Assembly: GCA_016872645.1 (NCBI GenBank)
Contig: VGZH01000005.1
Span: 1-64,000, forward strand
Length of the DNA stretch: 64,000 bases
DNA from: Planctomycetota bacterium
GTDB taxonomy: Bacteria > Planctomycetota > Planctomycetia > Planctomycetales > Planctomycetaceae
Direction of reading: 5' to 3'
Below the pieces are notes generated by a model. It made no database searches. It worked only from the letters and a program-made list of their open reading frames with translations, and had not been told where the DNA came from. Shown piece by piece: positions 1 to 10,000 of the stretch (the first letter of the stretch is position 1; every line of letters begins with the position of its first letter). The translations under genes and the position numbers were made by a program.

Positions 1-41
1 AAAAAAAGCCACAAACCTTTTTGGTTCATGGCATTCTCAAG

Positions 42-114
42 AGCCATCGGTCGGATTTGAACCGACGACCTATGCTTTACGAAAGCATCGCTCTGCCGAC
101 TGAGCTACGATGGC
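42..114 (-). tRNA. tRNA-Thr (anticodon CGT)
   Basis: Read on the minus strand this is a 73-nt cloverleaf. It has a 7-bp acceptor stem (GCCATCG/CGATGGC), a D-arm with AGCTCAGTCGG, an anticodon stem ATGCT/AGCAT enclosing the loop TTCGTAA with anticodon CGT, and a T-arm with GGTTCAAATCC. CGT decodes ACG threonine codons. The 3' CCA is not encoded. The ORF-track entry starting at 21 runs through this tRNA on the other strand, so its N-terminus is not real. Confidence 0.95.
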
Positions 115-287
115 GGCTCGTCGCGGAGGCCGCGACGCGGGGCGGGTTTATAGTCACTGAATTTGGTGATGTGAAGGCGAACTCCAGTCCAGCTCTACTC
201 GCTCGACAACTCGGCATGGATGGACACAATTCGGGCCAATGTCGCGCGGCGACGCAGTCGATTTTCCTTCCATACGAGCACATTGTC

Positions 288-1103
288 ATGCGATCGGCGA
301 TCACAATTTCGTTGGTTCCTGAAGCAGCAGGCGGGCCATTTGTATTCTGGAACGACTTGGTCGCCGCGTGTGCAAAAGTGGCCGAGTTGGGATTTGATGC
401 GGTCGAGGTGTTTCCTCGTTCAGCGGAAGAAGTGGATGTTCCATTGTTGCGGAGTTGCCTGGACCGGTACGGACTGAAGTTGGCGGCAATGGGGACGGGA
501 GCAGGTTGGGTCGTCAAGAAACTGCGGCTGACCGATCACGACGAAACAGTGCGGCTACGAGCGCGAACCTTCATTCGTGAGATCATCGAAGTCGCGGGGG
601 CATTCGGAGCGCCGGCGATCATCGGTTCGATGCAAGGCCGGGCTGACGGCGGCATCAGTCATGAGCAGCATCTGGTCTGGTTGGCCGAAGCTCTGGATGA
701 ACTCGCGCCACGTGCGGCCGATCATGGGACGACGCTGCTAATCGAACCGCTGAATCGGTACGAGACCAACTTGGTCAACTCGGTCGCGGACGGAGTGAAG
801 TTGATTGGCTCGCTGAAGGCGAAGAACGTCAAGCTGCTGTGCGACCTGTTTCACATGAATATCGAAGAGCCGGACATTGCGACTGCCTTGAGCGAAGCCG
901 GATCGCTCGTTGGGCACGTCCATTTTGCCGACAGCAATCGCCGAGCGGTCGGCTTCGGACACACGCCGACGTCACCAGTCATCGGAGCTTTGCGACGCAT
1001 CGGCTACGACGGCTATCTGTCTGCGGAAGTCCTGCCGCTGCCAAACTCAAACGAAGCTGCTCGTCAAACGATAGCCAGCTACAAAGCCTGTGTTTCGACG
1101 TGA
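288..1103 (+). CDS. Sugar phosphate isomerase/epimerase (AP endonuclease 2-like TIM barrel)
   Basis: A 271-residue cytoplasmic TIM-barrel protein of the xylose isomerase-like/AP endonuclease family 2 superfamily, whose members bind divalent metal and isomerise or epimerise sugars. The barrel is visible from the N-terminal strand ISLVPEAAGGPF, through GFDAVEVFPRSAEEV and LLIEPLNRYETN (a metal-ligand glutamate strand), to VKLLCDLFHMNIEE and the final YDGYLSAEVLPLP strand carrying the last glutamate. The ATG at 288 was chosen because the ORF-track start at 21 lies upstream of tRNA-Thr and the residues before 288 do not fit the fold. The substrate cannot be told from sequence. It has no signal peptide, unlike the second isomerase at 15.7 kb. 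Confidence 0.85.
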   Translation: MRSAITISLVPEAAGGPFVFWNDLVAACAKVAELGFDAVEVFPRSAEEVDVPLLRSCLDRYGLKLAAMGTGAGWVVKKLRLTDHDETVRLRARTFIREIIEVAGAFGAPAIIGSMQGRADGGISHEQHLVWLAEALDELAPRAADHGTTLLIEPLNRYETNLVNSVADGVKLIGSLKAKNVKLLCDLFHMNIEEPDIATALSEAGSLVGHVHFADSNRRAVGFGHTPTSPVIGALRRIGYDGYLSAEVLPLPNSNEAARQTIASYKACVST

Positions 1104-1259
1104 GTTCCGCTTCAACGGAGCACTCACCAAGCCCGCTTGTTTCGAGAAATCGCTTGTCCTAGACTCCTTCGTAACTTCGAGGCGTGGCACGTCGCCGGCT
1201 CGAAGCGATTGACGACAGATCACGGATACGATCTTTTCCTCGCAGGTTGAGACTTTTTC

Positions 1260-2615
1260 ATGCGCCGCTTCTCTTGGCTGCTGTTCAGTTCGTTGTTGTG
1301 CGGACTGGCTTTTTCGTTCGTCTCGTCGCAAGCGGACGATCCACCGAAGGAAAAGACCGCAGAACAGAAAGCGGCCGATGCCAAACGGGATGAAGACTAC
1401 GAACTGATGCGGCTGTTCGCGGACACGTTCGAACAGATCGAGCGGAATTACGTCAAAGACGTCGACCGCCGGCAGCTCATTCAGGCGGCGATTCGAGGCA
1501 TGGTCACACAGCTCGATCCGTACTCGAACTACATCAGCCCGGAAGAACTGAAACGTTTCAATCAGGAAGTCGAACAAGAGTTCGGTGGCATCGGCATCCA
1601 AGTGCAGATGGACCAGAAATCGAAACGGCTGATGGTGATGACGCCGCTGCCCGGCACGCCGGCCTACAAGGCGGGGATCAAGTCCGGCGATCTCATTATG
1701 GAGGTCGAAGGAAAATCCTCGGAGGGCATCTCGCTGGAAGAGGCGGTCAAGACGTTACAGGGGAAGCCGGGAACGGAAGTGACGCTCGGCGTCCAACATG
1801 CCGGCTCGGACAAGATCGAGCAGCTCAAGATTACGCGTGCGTTGATTCAAGTCGCGACAGTGCTCGGTGACACACACAAGCCGGACGACAGCTGGAATTT
1901 CTTCATCGATGCCGAGAGCAAAATCGGGTACATCCGCCTGACGCACTTCGGACGTCGCAGCGCCGAAGAGCTGCAAGAGGCCCTCGAAGTCCTGAAGAAG
2001 GAAGAGATGAAGGGGCTGGTGCTTGACCTGCGATTTAATCCCGGCGGGCTGTTGGGGCAGGCCACAAAAATCGCGGATCTGTTTTTGGAAAGCGGCACGA
2101 TTGTCAGCGTCAAAGGCCGCAACACCGACAATCGTGTTTGGACCGCCGAGAAAGAAGGAACCTACTCTGGTTTTCCAATGGCGGTCCTCGTTAATCGATT
2201 CAGCGCCTCTGCGAGCGAAATTGTCAGCGCCGCGCTCCAGGATCATAAACGTGCGATCGTTGTCGGCGAACGTTCATGGGGCAAAGGGAGCGTGCAGAAT
2301 GTGATCGAACTGGAGAGTGGAGCCAGTGCGCTGAAGCTGACAACAGCTCAGTATCTCCGGCCAAGTGGTCGTAACATTCACAAGTTTCCTGGTGCCAAAG
2401 ACGACGAGGAATGGGGAGTCGGTCCGGATCAAGACCACAAGATCGAAGTCACTCAGCAAGAGATGCAAGAGTACCTCGAGTATCGCCGTCAGCGCGACGT
2501 GATCGGTGGCGCCGGCCCGAAGGTCGAGTTCAAGGACCGCCAATTGAATGACGCACTGGACTATTTGAAGGCCCAGTTGTCCGGCGAGAAGAAGGAAGCG
2601 GCGAAGGCACCATGA
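1260..2615 (+). CDS. S41 family C-terminal processing peptidase (CtpA/Prc type)
   Basis: A 451-residue secreted protease with an N-terminal signal peptide (MRRFSWLLFSSLLCGLAFSF). A PDZ domain at about residues 110-185 (FGGIGIQVQM, GIKSGDLIMEVEG) precedes the S41 catalytic domain. The catalytic serine sits in FSASASEIVSAAL near residue 318 and the general-base lysine in GERSWGKGSVQ near 341. Family members cleave proteins near their C-termini in the periplasm for processing or quality control. The start ATG at 1260 directly precedes the signal peptide. The gene stands alone, with an unrelated amidohydrolase convergent to it. Length is normal for the family. Confidence 0.93.
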   Translation: MRRFSWLLFSSLLCGLAFSFVSSQADDPPKEKTAEQKAADAKRDEDYELMRLFADTFEQIERNYVKDVDRRQLIQAAIRGMVTQLDPYSNYISPEELKRFNQEVEQEFGGIGIQVQMDQKSKRLMVMTPLPGTPAYKAGIKSGDLIMEVEGKSSEGISLEEAVKTLQGKPGTEVTLGVQHAGSDKIEQLKITRALIQVATVLGDTHKPDDSWNFFIDAESKIGYIRLTHFGRRSAEELQEALEVLKKEEMKGLVLDLRFNPGGLLGQATKIADLFLESGTIVSVKGRNTDNRVWTAEKEGTYSGFPMAVLVNRFSASASEIVSAALQDHKRAIVVGERSWGKGSVQNVIELESGASALKLTTAQYLRPSGRNIHKFPGAKDDEEWGVGPDQDHKIEVTQQEMQEYLEYRRQRDVIGGAGPKVEFKDRQLNDALDYLKAQLSGEKKEAAKAP

Positions 2616-2739
2616 CTTGAAAGACGCATGGTCAAAACTTCAAGACATCAGTGACCACAGACCCATTACGCTGGTCGGCACTTCTAGAGTTCTCGGGATT
2701 GCATCGACGGCATCAGACCGCAAAGGTTCGCGGTTTCGG

Positions 2740-3750
2740 TCAGGAAACACCCAGCAATCCGGCGGCATTGTTCCAGAAAATATCTTCGACCGCCGCGTCA
2801 CTGAGCCGTTCGGACCAGCAGGCCCATTTTAACGAACGGAGATGCTCCAAGCCGATGAGCACCGGATGCACTTGCAGATGCTTTTCGCCCCACACGGGTG
2901 TGTCACCGTAAATCCACAAGAACGAATCGCCCGCCGAAAGCGATCGCCCGCGCATGTGGCTGACCGGCAGGTCCGAGCCGTACATCAACTTCTTGTGTCC
3001 GATGATGCGGATGATCGCCTGATGTGCGATCGGTTCGCAGTTGGCACTCGTATCAAAGTACAAGTTGTCGAGTCCGGTGAGTTTGGGCAGCCCTTCCAAA
3101 TTGTGAGCCGGCTGAAAACTGCGAGCCGAATGAGCCAGGATCAACTTCATGTTCGGATATCGCTCGCAGTAATGCCGAATCCAATGGATGTTGCTGGGGT
3201 CGGCGACGGCTCGCGATTTGACCATGTGCAACGTGATGACCCAGCCCTCCTCGTCAGCAACCTTCACCAACCGCTCTGGTAAAAAATCCGGAATGTCCGC
3301 TTCCCAGGTTGGCTTCGTCGGCGAAAACGTGTGGTAGCACTTCAGCCCGTGCAGTTTCAGACGCCGCACTTCTTGTCGCACCCATTCGGGATCATCTTCC
3401 GGACGGACAAAGAACTCACCGCGAAACGCCGGGTTGGTCGCGGTCTCGCGGCCAACGAATTCGTTCATCCGATGCTGTCCTTCCGGATTCGTCGCAGTCG
3501 CGAACGAGAGGAACAACGCTCCTTGAGTTCGTCCCGGATGCAGGTCATCGATCAGCCGCACGTACTCCTTCGCGTCGACATCACCACTGAATCCGGGGAG
3601 CCGAAACTGCACTTCATCTTCGAGCCACAAGTGGCAATGCGCGTCAAAAATCTTCGATGGGAGGAACGAATTCAGTTCGCGATCAAGAAACTCGCGATCC
3701 AACGGCAGCGAAGCTCCGAGCGACTTAGACGCGGCGGTAATCGACATCAC
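2740..3750 (-). CDS. Amidohydrolase family protein (amidohydrolase-2 type)
   Basis: A 336-residue TIM-barrel metal-dependent hydrolase. The N-terminal metal motif is DAHCHLW near residue 37. Later ligands appear in HSARSFQPAHN and in YGSDLPVSHMRG, the conserved barrel-end aspartate. This layout matches the amidohydrolase-2/ACMSD-like group, which acts on carboxylic or lactone substrates, but the substrate is not identifiable. The start has two consecutive ATG codons at 3750/3747. No signal peptide is seen. It is transcribed against both neighbours. Confidence 0.85.
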   Translation of the reverse strand: MMSITAASKSLGASLPLDREFLDRELNSFLPSKIFDAHCHLWLEDEVQFRLPGFSGDVDAKEYVRLIDDLHPGRTQGALFLSFATATNPEGQHRMNEFVGRETATNPAFRGEFFVRPEDDPEWVRQEVRRLKLHGLKCYHTFSPTKPTWEADIPDFLPERLVKVADEEGWVITLHMVKSRAVADPSNIHWIRHYCERYPNMKLILAHSARSFQPAHNLEGLPKLTGLDNLYFDTSANCEPIAHQAIIRIIGHKKLMYGSDLPVSHMRGRSLSAGDSFLWIYGDTPVWGEKHLQVHPVLIGLEHLRSLKWACWSERLSDAAVEDIFWNNAAGLLGVS

Positions 3751-3955
3751 AGGAACCTCCGATTTTTTTTGAACAGTCCGAAAACCTAACCAGAGAATTT
3801 TGGTCGGGCAAGTCGCTCAAGCGTGTTCAGAAGATTGGACCTGCCGCATTGCCCTGGGCCGAAAAAACCATCAGGTACGGCAGCCATCGAGTCGTCGTTG
3901 CTGTTTCGTGCCGACGATCTAAGTTTCAACTCTCGCCGTCTTATCAATTGGCGAA

Positions 3956-4729
3956 ATGCTCGACGAATGGTCACGACGTGGGAGGACACTAGACGAGCAT
4001 GGCAAACAATTACTAAAAACATTGAAGAAACAGGAATTTTCAACCCAACAACTCGCCGGTTCGGATTTGATTCAGCTTCAAGACGTTTCGAAAACATATC
4101 GCCGAGGACCGCACGAAGTCGCTGCCCTGCGCGGTTTGACGTTTGAATTGCCGAGCGCCTCGTTTGCTTTCGTGCTCGGCCCGTCTGGCAGCGGCAAAAG
4201 TACGCTGCTGCAACTTCTGGGGGCACTCGACGAGCCGACTTCGGGCGAGATCACAATTGCCGGTGAGCGTCTGAGTGGCATGTCAGCCAGTCAACGGAAT
4301 ACTTATCGGCGGGAACAAGTCGGCTTTGTCTTTCAGAGCTTCAATTTGCTGAGCAACCTCAGCGCCGTCGACAACGTCCTGGTTCCGTTCTTGCCCAGTG
4401 GAGTTTCAGCGACTTTGCGATCGCGCGCGATGGAACTGTTGAAAGTCGTCGGACTTGGCGGGCGACTCGATCATCGACCGAATCAACTCTCCGGCGGTGA
4501 ACAACAGCGCGTAGCCATTGCGCGGGCGTTGCTCAAACGGCCGAAGCTGGTCTTGGCCGATGAGCCGACTGGTGAACTCGACAGTCAGACCGGAGCCGAT
4601 GTTTATCGACTGCTCCGCGATCTGCGCGATCAGCAGCAGGCGACGGTTATTGTCGTGACCCACGATCCGACGTTCATTCAACCAGACGACCAGATCCTGC
4701 GTCTGCGCGATGGACGCTTGGCAGAGTAG
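3956..4729 (+). CDS. ABC transporter ATP-binding protein, LolD/MacB type, without adjacent permease
   Basis: An ABC ATPase of the lipoprotein/antimicrobial-peptide exporter class, with Walker [11 protein letters not shown]-loop FVFQSFNLL, signature LSGGEQQRV, Walker [14 protein letters not shown] and the switch histidine in VVTHDP. Homology to the family begins at [11 protein letters not shown], so the first 37 residues of the ORF (from 3956) look non-homologous. A TTG at 4067 is an alternative start without a clear Shine-Dalgarno. No membrane permease lies on either side, which is unusual because these ATPases are normally encoded beside an FtsX-like permease. It either serves a permease encoded elsewhere or is a remnant of a broken operon. 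The stop overlaps the start of a palindromic repeat. Confidence 0.85.
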   Translation: MLDEWSRRGRTLDEHGKQLLKTLKKQEFSTQQLAGSDLIQLQDVSKTYRRGPHEVAALRGLTFELPSASFAFVLGPSGSGKSTLLQLLGALDEPTSGEITIAGERLSGMSASQRNTYRREQVGFVFQSFNLLSNLSAVDNVLVPFLPSGVSATLRSRAMELLKVVGLGGRLDHRPNQLSGGEQQRVAIARALLKRPKLVLADEPTGELDSQTGADVYRLLRDLRDQQQATVIVVTHDPTFIQPDDQILRLRDGRLAE

Positions 4730-4730
4730 G

Positions 4731-4814
4731 CTTGTGACACATGCGGCTCGCGTGCGACGGGTCGGGGCACTTACCATGGAAGCGTCGTCGCACGCGAAGC
4801 GCGTGTGCCACAAG
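4731..4814. repeat. Imperfect palindromic repeat (29-bp arms) between the ABC ATPase and enoyl-CoA hydratase genes
   Basis: Arms at 4731-4759 (begins CTTGTGACACATGCGG) and 4786-4814 (ends CGCGTGTGCCACAAG) are reverse complements at 25 of 29 positions, with a 26-nt loop. It fills the intergenic space, beginning 2 nt after the ABC ATPase stop and ending 18 nt before the next start codon. It lacks a T-tract, so it is not a classical terminator, though the RNA could fold. Confidence 0.75.
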
Positions 4815-4832
4815 GAAACGTCGAGTGTGACC

Positions 4833-5609
4833 ATGGCCACGCAAGTTGAACTGTCATTGAACGGTCCTGTCGCTCGCATCACTCTGCGGGGCGAAAAGGG
4901 CATCCAAATTCTCTCGGCCGAGACGCGACGATGGTTGCGGGACATTGTTGCACAAGTCGCGACCGCGGATTGCTCCATTGTCGTGTTTGCCGGTGAGGGT
5001 CGAACGTTCATTGCAGGAGCGAGCATCGATGAACTGCGGTCGCTGGATGAAGCCGGCGCCCTCAAAGATTCCCGTGCTGGGCAGCAGTTGATGAGCGCGA
5101 TTGAGGAATTGCCACAGACGACGATCGCTGCAATTCACGGAGCGTGCGCCGGAGGGGGGACGGAATTGGTTCTTGCTTGCGATCTGAGATTCGCAGCCGA
5201 GGGTGCGAAGATCGGTTTGCCAGAAACGTCCATCGGAGTTCTCCCCGGCTGGGGCGGAACGGTGCGAGCCACTCACCTGCTGAATCCGGCAGTGGCTCGG
5301 AGGTTAATTCTGACGGGCGAATTGATCGCGGCCAACGAAGCGTTGCGGATTGGACTCGTCGACGCCGTCTTTCCGCCCGAGACATTCAGCGACGGAGTCG
5401 AAGCTCGGATTGCGCAGATTCTGACTCGAGGCCCGCAAGTTCGACAGCGAGTCAAGCATCTGCTAAGGCTTCACGCGGTCGATGGTGTCGACTTAACCGC
5501 GCAGTACGATGCGGAAGCTCAGGCGTTCGCCGAGTGCTACCGCACAGGCGAACCACGGGAAGGCATGTCCGCATTTCTGGAGAAGCGTCCCGTTGCCTGG
5601 TCAAAGTGA
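4833..5609 (+). CDS. Enoyl-CoA hydratase/isomerase family protein
   Basis: A 258-residue crotonase-fold protein. It shows the oxyanion-hole stretch FIAGASIDELRSL, the second CoA/oxyanion segment HGACAGGGTELVLACDLRFAAEGAKIGLPE, and the following GVLPGWGGT motif with the position usually held by the catalytic glutamate. The family hydrates or isomerises acyl-CoA thioesters in fatty-acid or amino-acid degradation. The ATG at 4833 was chosen over the ORF-track start at 4710 because the extra 41 residues lie inside the upstream gene and the palindromic repeat. No other beta-oxidation genes are nearby, so the exact substrate is open. Confidence 0.9.
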   Translation: MATQVELSLNGPVARITLRGEKGIQILSAETRRWLRDIVAQVATADCSIVVFAGEGRTFIAGASIDELRSLDEAGALKDSRAGQQLMSAIEELPQTTIAAIHGACAGGGTELVLACDLRFAAEGAKIGLPETSIGVLPGWGGTVRATHLLNPAVARRLILTGELIAANEALRIGLVDAVFPPETFSDGVEARIAQILTRGPQVRQRVKHLLRLHAVDGVDLTAQYDAEAQAFAECYRTGEPREGMSAFLEKRPVAWSK

Positions 5610-5721
5610 GTGGCAATTTTGTTTTCGTCAGGAAGTCCTCTTTGAGACGGCGGACGAACTGATTACTTTTCGTCTCTGGATTTGTACAGCCTCGCCCTGA
5701 CCGAGTTGAAATAACGACTTT

Positions 5722-6858
5722 ATGCGCAAGCGACTGCTGACTTTTGGCGAACCGGCCCCGTGGTTCTCGGCACCGACGAATGCCAACGCGAACTTTCATT
5801 TCGATACGGTCGCGGGCCGGTACGTCGTGCTCTGCTTCTTCGAGTCGACGGCTCGGCCGGATAGTCGCAAGATTCTGGATGACCTGTGGCAAGCTCGGTC
5901 GCGGTTCAGTGACGATCATGTGACGTTCTTCGGCGTCGGCCACGATCCGCTCGACAAGGAACAGTCGCGCGTGCAGGAACAGATTCCGGGACTGCGCTAC
6001 TTCTGGGACTTCGACCGGCGCGTGGCGGCGGATTACGGAGCGATGCAGCTCGATCCGAATACTGGTTTGCAAAGGTTCGTCGCGCATACGGTCGTGCTCG
6101 ATTCGCGGCTGCGCACGCTGGCGGTGATTCCGTTTGACGATCCGAACACTTACGCCGCGCGATTGTTGCAGTTGATCGATTCGCTGCCGCCGCTCGGTCA
6201 GCCGCACGTGGCCGAGGTGCAGGCTCCCGTGATGGTCGTGCCGCGCATCTTCGAGCCGGAGTTCTGCCGCAAGCTCATCGACCTCTACGAACAACACGGC
6301 GGCAAGGAATCCGGCTTCATGCGCGAGGTCAATGGCAAGACCGTCGGCATGTACGACTACGGGCACAAGCGGCGGCAGGATTGTGAGATTCCCGATGAGG
6401 ACATTCGCCGAGCCTGCATGATCCGCATTCACGACCGGCTGGTCCCGGAGATCGAGAAGGCGTACCAGTTCAAAGCGACGCGCATGGAGCGGTACATCGT
6501 CGCCTGCTACGACGGCACGCAGAACGCTCACTTCCGAGCACACCGCGACAACACGACCAAGGGAACCGCCCATCGCAAATTCGCCGTCTCGCTGGTGCTC
6601 AACACGGGCGAGTTCGACGGCGGCTTCGTCTGGTTCCCCGAATACGGCCGGCAGATGTTCGCCCCTCCGGCTGGCGGAGCGGTCGTCTTCTCCTGTTCGC
6701 TGCTGCACGAAGCCACGCCGGTCACAAGCGGCAAGCGATACGTCTTCCTGCCGTTCCTCTACGACGATGCCGCCGCTCGCCTGCGCCACGAGAACCTCCG
6801 CTTCGTCGCCGGAGAAGATGTGAACACGCCGCAACAGGCTCAACAAGCCGCGGGCTGA
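5722..6858 (+). CDS. Fusion of peroxiredoxin-like domain and prolyl 4-hydroxylase-type 2OG-Fe(II) oxygenase
   Basis: A 378-residue protein with two modules. Residues 1-170 follow the AhpC/TSA thioredoxin-like fold (FGEPAPWFSAPT, YVVLCFFESTARPDSRKI, FFGVGHDPLDKE). The usual peroxidatic cysteine position after the beta-strand is occupied by ST..PDS, so peroxidase activity is doubtful. Residues about 180-350 are a 2-oxoglutarate/Fe(II) dioxygenase domain with the HxD pair H274/D276 (AHRDN), the distal iron ligand H329 and the 2-oxoglutarate-binding R339 (GKRYVF). The domain resembles prolyl hydroxylases, suggesting hydroxylation of a protein or peptide, but the substrate is unknown. No signal peptide is present. 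Confidence 0.85.
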   Translation: MRKRLLTFGEPAPWFSAPTNANANFHFDTVAGRYVVLCFFESTARPDSRKILDDLWQARSRFSDDHVTFFGVGHDPLDKEQSRVQEQIPGLRYFWDFDRRVAADYGAMQLDPNTGLQRFVAHTVVLDSRLRTLAVIPFDDPNTYAARLLQLIDSLPPLGQPHVAEVQAPVMVVPRIFEPEFCRKLIDLYEQHGGKESGFMREVNGKTVGMYDYGHKRRQDCEIPDEDIRRACMIRIHDRLVPEIEKAYQFKATRMERYIVACYDGTQNAHFRAHRDNTTKGTAHRKFAVSLVLNTGEFDGGFVWFPEYGRQMFAPPAGGAVVFSCSLLHEATPVTSGKRYVFLPFLYDDAAARLRHENLRFVAGEDVNTPQQAQQAAG

Positions 6859-7065
6859 ACTCGTCTCCCTTTGTCGCTCTCTCTTTTCCGCCCATCCCTT
6901 CGAAACCCCGGCGATCGGAAAACAGGTACGGGCGGAAAATGAGGCGACTCGCTGAAGCCGACAAGACATGAACCTGGCCGGTGGAAAGCCGTGTGCTCCC
7001 GCCGCGACCGGTGTATCTTTCTTCGTTGTCCACGCCCTCTCTGGCCGTGTTGAGGAATCCTTGAA

Positions 7066-10000
7066 ATGTCGCGAACCTCGTTGTGCCTCGCCGTCTGCTT
7101 GTGTGTGTGCTCGCTGCTGGCGTGGGCTGACGACAAGCCGAACGGCAATCGGCTGACGTATCTCGATGAGCCGTGCAATCCGTATTACGTCCATCGGGAC
7201 TTTCCCAAGCTGACGACTCCGATGTGGGTCGGTGAAGAGGGGGTCGAGGCGGTCGTGATCCTCGGCATCGACGACATGCGCGGGCATGACAAGTGGGAGG
7301 CGTACCTCAAACCGATCCTGAATCGCTTGAAGCAAATCGACGGCCGCGCCCCGGTCAGCATCTTCACATGCTCGATTGATCCGAAGCAACCGCACTTGCA
7401 ACAGTGGTTGGAAGAAGGCTCGAGCCTGGAGATTCACACGATCGAGAACTACCCGTACCCGTATGTCCTCGACCGGCTCTGCCGGGAGTTTCCGTGGGTC
7501 GCGCCGAGCGACTGGTCGGCTCAGCATCTGCACCAGCCGAACAACCCCCAGACCGTCGAGGACTGGAAAGCGGCGCTCGACTGCACCGTCATCAAGCAGG
7601 GAGTTTTTTGCTTGGTCTTCCATCCCCACAACTGGATCAAGCCGGAGCAAGTCAACGAACTCATCGGCTACGCCGTCACCAAGTACGGCAAAAAGGCCAA
7701 GTTCCTGACGTTCAAGGACGCGGTCGAACGGCTCTACAAGAATGTCGCATTTAGTGGGTTGCGCGAGCCGCCGAAGGGCACTGATACGAATGTGCGCTTT
7801 TTGAATTGGGATCACGATGGTCATCTTGATGCTCTGACGCTTGGCGCGCGTTCGTATCGGATACGAGCATGGTCAGCGGCGAAGTATTCTTGGTTGAATG
7901 CCAATGTCTTGCTCTGGCCATTTGAGAAGACAACGACTTGGCTGAACAAGTTCGACGCACACGAGGTGTTACCGCCAACCGCCCCCAAGCCAATTGAAGG
8001 TCGCGATCATGGCGTCCGCTTGATCGACCTTTGCGCCGATGGCTACGACGACGTCGAGTTCTCGAATCACGAGCGTTACGGCATCTGGCTGCGGGGGTCG
8101 CTGGAGAAAGGCTGGTCGCGTGAGCTGCTCTCCGGCCAGCGTGGCTCGAAGCCAGCGAACGAAGAATTGCCGCCGATCGTGCGAGAGGATGGCTCGAACA
8201 ACGGCTTCTGGGTTCATGCGCGGAACCTCGTGTGGATGAACGAGGACACCGCAAAATCGAACGACTTGGTCGAATGCCAGTCGTTTGAGGAGCTGCTGGC
8301 CCGTGGGTCGGGCAAGAATGCCCAACCTACGGAAGACGGCCCGAAGTCTCCCGAAGAGTCGCTCAAGCTGATGCAGGTGAAGCCGGGCTATCGCGTCGAA
8401 CTGGTCGCCGCCGAACCGCTCGTGCTCGACCCCGTCGCCTTCGATTGGGGACCGGACGGAAAACTCTGGGTCGCCGAAATGGCCGACTACCCGCTCGGCG
8501 TTCCGGAAGAAGAATCGGGCACGGATAACACGGACGTCACGGAGAAGATCAACAAGAATGATTCCAACCCCAAGCCCCCCGTGAGATCCGCGTCCTCCGT
8601 GTCCCAAAATTTTGATTTCAAAAAGGGGGGCGGCCGAGTTCGCATCCTCGAAGACACCGACGGCGACGGGAAGTACGACAAGTCCACCGTGTTTCTCGAC
8701 AAGCTCAACTTCCCGAACGGCGTCATGCCGTGGCGCGACGGAGTGCTCATCTCCGCCGCTCCCGACGTGCTGTTCGCTCGCGACACGAACGGAGACAACA
8801 AGGCCGACGAAGTCAAAATCCTGCTGACCGGATTTGGCGAAGGAAATCAGCAGCACCGAGTCAACGGTTTTAGCTGGGGCCTCGACAACATGGTCCACTG
8901 CGCCAACGGCGACAGCGGCGGGTCAATCAAGGTCGTCGCTACCGTAGGGTCGGCTCCTGCCGACCAACCACGATCGACAAATTCTGAGCGGTCAGCAGGA
9001 GCCGACCCTACGCATGTCGGCAAGACGATCGACATTCGCGGCCGCGACTTTCGCTGGAATCCGGACACGGGTGAGATCGACCCGACGTCCGGACAAACGC
9101 AATTCGGGCGAAATCGAGACGACTTCGGCAACTGGTTCGGCAACAACAACGCGAACCCGATGTATCACTTCGTGCTCGACGATTATTACACCCGCCGCAA
9201 CCCGCACGTCGCGCCGCCCGATCCCAAGAAACACGTCTCGATCACGCCGGGACCGTCGCCGGTTTTTCCGATCAGCCGCACGCTCGCGCGGTTCAACGAC
9301 TTCGCGATGGCCAACCGGTTCACATCGGCGAACAGCGCGATGGTGTATCGGGACACGATACTGTTTGAGTCCAGAGACGAGAGTCCAGAGTTCAGAGCAA
9401 CGCCAAAGCAAGCGCCGTCCCCGTCTTCGCTCTCGACTCACCAGCACGTCTTTATTTCCGAACCAGTCCACAACCTGGTGCATCACGAGATCATGACGGC
9501 CGACGGCGTGACCTTCACCAGCCGGCGGCCCGACGACGAGCAGCAATCGGAATTCCTCGCGTCAAAAGACAACTGGTTCCGCCCGACGCAGATCAAGACC
9601 GGCCCGGACGGAGCGCTCTACATCGCCGACATGTACCGCCAAGTCATCGAGCACCCGCAGTACATTCCGCCCGCCATGCAAGAAAAGCTCGACCTGCGAG
9701 CGGGCCACGACAAAGGGCGGATTTATCGAGTCGTGCGGGTTTCTGAACCTCGACCCGCTGAGGATGCGAAAGCCAACGTGTGGCCGCTGAGCAGAGCGAA
9801 GCAAGAGCCTTTGAGCCGGTTTGACGAACTTTACGAGGCACTGCGGAGTCCAAACGGGACTGTCCGTGATTTGGCCCATCGACTGATCTACTGGAAGCGT
9901 GTCGACGCCGAAAAAAATGTCTTTGGTTTATCACTTCGCGAAAAAGATCCGATTGCCAGGCTGCATGTTCTGTCGATTCTCGATGGCCTGCGTCGCGTTG

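Noticed and set aside
21-287. N-terminal extension of the first TIM-barrel ORF
   Set aside because: The ORF-track start lies upstream of and runs through tRNA-Thr on the opposite strand. The family fold begins at the ATG at 288.
5452-7824. 790-codon ORF on the minus strand
   Set aside because: It is antisense to the Prx/2OG-oxygenase gene and the start of the giant haem gene, has Arg/Asp/Val-rich shadow composition and no recognisable domain. The plus-strand genes carry clear catalytic motifs.
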